Below the pieces are notes generated by a model. It worked only from the letters and a program-made list of their open reading frames with translations, did not search any database and was not told the origin of the DNA. From Melampsora larici-populina 98AG31 (taxonomy: Eukaryota > Basidiomycota > Pucciniomycetes > Pucciniales > Melampsoraceae), in NCBI RefSeq assembly GCF_000204055.1, contig NW_006768794.1, positions 372,001-436,000 on the forward strand: a stretch of 64,000 nucleotides of DNA, in the 5' to 3' direction. Made by a program: the position numbers and the translations under genes. Shown piece by piece: positions 61,401 to 64,000 of this stretch (the stretch's first letter is position 1; every line of letters begins with the position of its first letter).

Positions 61401-61955
61401 TCGAGGTGAAATTTTAGAAGGAATTCAAATTACAAATCTTAAAATAATCTTACCAATCACAATTAAAATGATCTTAGCCATAAGTTTACCAACAGGAATT
61501 TTAGGACCGATTTTGTTAATCATACCAGAAAGAAGATTAAAATTTATAATGAGATTAATTGGATGGGGAGATGAATCAATTAAAAAAGGAGAATGTATTT
61601 ATTTGATGATAAGATCAGCTTATCCTGCAATCCTTAGTTGGTATTCTCATTATCTTACTTCTAAAATTTGTGCTAAAGGAATTGGAAAATGGATTGAAAA
61701 AGTTAGAGATGAAAAGTTTTTGGAAGAAAGGAGATTGAAAAAGTTTGTTCAGTGTTTCTTTTTTTTCGTTTCTTTTTTTTGAGTGAAAATTGGAAACAAA
61801 AGTATTGATTCTCTTTTTGGTTTGGTGTTTTTTTTCGCAGTTATGATGTTGAAAATGGTGTAGAGAATAATGGAAAAGATTTGAAGAAGAAAAAGAAAAA
61901 GGAAGATTTAAATAAAAAGAAAGATGATGATGATGAGATTATTATAAATGAATAA
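55500..61955 (+). CDS. SSM4: Doa10/MARCH6-type ER E3 ubiquitin ligase with duplicated insert, 2002 aa
   Basis: The homologue of yeast Doa10 (Ssm4), a multispanning ER and inner-nuclear-membrane ligase for ER-associated degradation. Proposed exons are 55500-56058, 56129-57471, 57535-58428, 58494-59228, 59306-61309, 61384-61742 and 61841-61955; their lengths sum to 2003 codons exactly. The N-terminal RING-CH (C4HC3) has Cys60/63/77/79, His87, Cys90/103/106. Two membrane segments follow ([40 protein letters not shown]). The conserved Doa10 core begins [20 protein letters not shown] and includes [20 protein letters not shown] and [20 protein letters not shown]. The tail is KERRLKNYDVENG-like with a Lys/Asp-rich end. 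Between the second membrane segment and the core sit two related helical domains (about 56700-57471 and 57700-58428), which I do not know from other Doa10 proteins. Frame is intact throughout. Confidence 0.9.
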
Positions 61956-62411
61956 AGAGTTTTTTGGGGGGTTAGAGAGAGAGAGGAAAGGAAGAAGTTG
62001 AAGGAGTTGGATTTTTTCTTTTGTAGCATCACTCTCATTAGTAATCTTTTTCATATTTAACAAGGTTTATTCAATTTTTTTTGTTCTTTTGCTTTTTTCA
62101 ATTTGGAAGAGAAAGATGGTAGTAGATTATATATATATATATAAATTGGAGATGATAAGAAGCAAAGTTGAAGATAAAGGAGGGTGTTTCTATTATTCAG
62201 AATTTAACAATTTTGAAGTTATGATTTCAAGATTAAAATATATATATATGTATATATTTTTCATTGATTTTTATTTTTTTGTATTTACATGACATTTCAA
62301 GAGAGAGAGAAAAATTACACTTTGAAAGTTTTTTTTGCATTTACGGTTTGCTTTAATGGGTGTGAGAGGGTTTCTGTGCGGGTTAGGATAGTTTTATCTT
62401 AGATAGAATTA

Positions 62412-62735
62412 GGGGTTCCGAGTTGTGTTTTTTACGGTATTTTTACAGTATAACAATTTCTCTGAGACGGTAAAATTTACCATAAACATTAAATATTTGG
62501 GACACCTTTTTAGGTATCCCAAATGCTGTCAACCTTGTATTTGCAGAACAAAACACCGTAAGATTTTAAGAACTTGAAACCCCCTATTGTTGTAAAATGT
62601 ATGGCATTTTTTAAAGCAGGACACCTTTGTTGTTGTCTCAAATTAAAGATAAGATGGTTTCACAAAGATCTTTTTATGAACAGCTTGTCTGAATATTTGA
62701 AAAATATGTAAAAAATAATCAAACTTGAAACCCCC
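62412..62735. repeat. MITE-like sequence related to the Harbinger 2 ends
   Basis: The left end TTAGGGGTTCCGAGTT and the right end, reversed, TTAGGGGGTTTCAAGTT resemble the Harbinger 2 terminus aggggtttcaagttcc. A further copy of gaacttgaaaccccctattg lies inside at about 62571-62590, so two overlapping or tandem elements are possible. Confidence 0.65.
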
Positions 62736-63255
62736 TAATGTGGTCAGTATGATGTTTGTGGTGGTTGTTCATGTGGCAACAACAGAGACACGCTAAAGAG
62801 CTGGATCCAATTCCTCCCTAGAATACAGATATGGGCAACTCCAAGGAATTCCTTTTGTAGAATTGGGCATTTCTTGAACAAGTATCATACTTCATCAGAT
62901 TCAAAATCCATCATTAAGCTTGGTTGAAGAATATGTTTTTCGGGTCTCACAGAAAGTCTTACGTCTCACATAGGGGGAGATACTGCCACACCCTTACCCT
63001 TCCAAATTGGATGTCTGCAGGTGTATTTTATCAAAACCCATTTAAATTTTGACATGAGGGCTTCAACTATCATTTAACCAAGTCAGTCAGATACTTTGAC
63101 CTCTCAAGCTATGGACTTATGAGTTACCAAAAGTGCCCTGCAAGAAGTTGGGACTTGTGTTACGTCAGGCTTCAACTATCAGGAAGCTGTTGGGTGTATT
63201 AGGGATCTTCTTTCAAATTCCAGCAAAAAAATCAAAATATGTTGAACTCAAATTC

Positions 63256-63315
63256 CAAGACCCCAACACTGTTGGGGTCTTGCACTGGGGCATCTGTTGG
63301 CAACAGATGCCCCAG
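63256..63315. repeat. Two adjacent perfect hairpins
   Basis: 63256-63282 has 13-bp arms (caagaccccaaca / tgttggggtcttg) round one base. 63285-63315 has 15-bp arms (ctggggcatctgttg / caacagatgccccag) round one base. They are two bases apart. Confidence 0.95.
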
Positions 63316-63705
63316 AGATCTAGGCTGAGGAAGTGTAAAAATCACATCAACATAGTGCAAGAAAGAGAAACATGAAGGATAAATTGAATTATAAATGTAA
63401 CAGTATGATGGAGAATATTACAATATAATACAAGCATTTCCTAACGATGATTTATTCTGAATATGCAGAGGAAGGAAAGTTGAAGTGCAATGGGAGAAAG
63501 CTGAATGTCTAAAGGTAAAATGAAAACAAATCGAGGTTTAAGAAGGCGAACGCTCCAAAATGAGAGATGAGTTATCGAGCTCCCGTCGGCTGAAGAAATC
63601 AAAGCGGTGTCAAAAACTCGTCTTCACGCCCGGCCCCCTTGGAATCAGAGCTGACATGAAAAAATTTAGGGAGGATGAGGAGCAACGCCTGGTTGAAAAA
63701 GGTCA

Positions 63706-64000
63706 CTACGTTTGAAGCCTTTGGGGAAGCTGTGAGACTTCGAAAGGCCCGCTTTGTCTCGAAAGTTCAAGAGTCTTGTCATCGAGTGATGTAGCTGTTC
63801 GAGTGGCGTATTGATATATGGGCAACACTAATAAAAAACAAAAAATATGAGTAAATTTAAAGCTGATACGGAAATTCAAGGGAGACAAACATGCAAAAAG
63901 GCCGATGAGTAAAACAAACAAGAACGTCACAGCTCCTATTGATATAAAGTTCAGAAGAAAACAGGGAATGAGTGAGTCATATGCATTCGACTTATGGATC
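63706..64000 (-). CDS. 3' end of a membrane-protein gene, cut by window edge
   Basis: At least two exons on the minus strand. The upstream one, open to the right edge, reads CFLLNFISIGAVTFLFVLLI then GLFA, a membrane segment. A short intron (about 63825-63890) follows, then VLPIYQYATRTATSLDDKTL and ELSRQSGPFEVSQLPQRLQT with a stop at 63706. The product is a polytopic or C-terminally anchored membrane protein with a short polar tail of about 30 residues. The family cannot be told from this fragment. Confidence 0.55.
   Translation of the reverse strand, partial: IHKSNAYDSLIPCFLLNFISIGAVTFLFVLLIGLFACLSPLNFRISFKFTHIFCFLLVLPIYQYATRTATSLDDKTLELSRQSGPFEVSQLPQRLQT

Larger units (their letters stand above)
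61956..63705. other. Intergenic region with MITE and hairpins
   Basis: No gene is supported. 62125-62145 and 62238-62262 are AT-dinucleotide runs. A MITE-like element (62412-62735) and two perfect hairpins (63256-63315) are listed separately. The open frame at 63133-63375 overlaps the hairpins and is not credible. Confidence 0.55.

Noticed and set aside
61840..62040. Minus-strand Ser/Phe-rich frame
   Set aside because: It is antisense to the Lys/Asp-rich last exon of DOA10.
62412..62738. TTAGGGG words suggesting a telomere-like repeat
   Set aside because: Only single inverted copies are present, at element ends; there is no tandem array.

Overview
This window looks like nuclear DNA of a basidiomycete fungus. 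The most likely source is a rust (Pucciniales, Pucciniomycotina). That guess rests on AT-rich DNA, genes cut by many 50-100 bp GT-AG introns, fungal-type housekeeping proteins, and heavy interruption by hAT and PIF/Harbinger DNA transposons. The species is an inference; I saw no diagnostic marker such as rDNA. No bacterial-style operons, tRNA, rRNA or CRISPR arrays were recognised.

Layout. 1-4480 (-): most of the DNA polymerase delta catalytic subunit, cut by the left edge before its last Cys pair. 5477-7033 (-): a 518-aa orphan membrane protein. 8517-12531 (+): a secreted subtilisin-like protease with PA insert and intact Asp/His/Ser. 13175-17470: a 4.3-kb PIF/Harbinger element (perfect 47-bp terminal inverted repeats, two convergent genes) ending 75 bp before the start of 17545-19090 (+), a mitochondrial-type MidA/NDUFAF7-like methyltransferase. 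20693-22282 (-): a pepsin-like aspartic protease. 24327-28958: a decayed hAT element. 29775-30964 (-): an orphan gene. 32991-37947: an apparently intact hAT element with a target-site duplication. 37956-41931: repeat-rich filler with fold-backs and an old hAT relic. 41932-45191 (-): an S9 prolyl-oligopeptidase-family peptidase. 46927-49526: a coding-poor element with Harbinger-like ends. 49850-55088: a second PIF/Harbinger element that appears nested inside a small MITE. 55500-61955 (+): a Doa10/MARCH6-type ER ubiquitin ligase. 63706-64000 (-): the 3' end of a membrane-protein gene cut by the right edge.

The host genes are unrelated single-copy genes (replication, secreted and cytosolic proteolysis, mitochondrial methylation, ER-associated degradation) separated by transposon islands; there is no obvious pathway cluster. 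The most novel-looking items are: (i) a tandemly duplicated helical domain of about 230 residues inserted in the Doa10 homologue, with the same intron at the end of each copy; (ii) five nonsense codons in two unrelated transposases, all TGA and all explicable as CGA>TGA, which suggests CpG-directed (RIP-like or methylation-driven) mutation; (iii) two diverged hAT elements that seem to share an intron starting with ATAAGT rather than GTAAGT; and (iv) two concentric layers of inverted repeats around the second Harbinger element.

Gene models were spliced by eye from reading frame, GT/AG sites and remembered family motifs; exon ends given are proposals.
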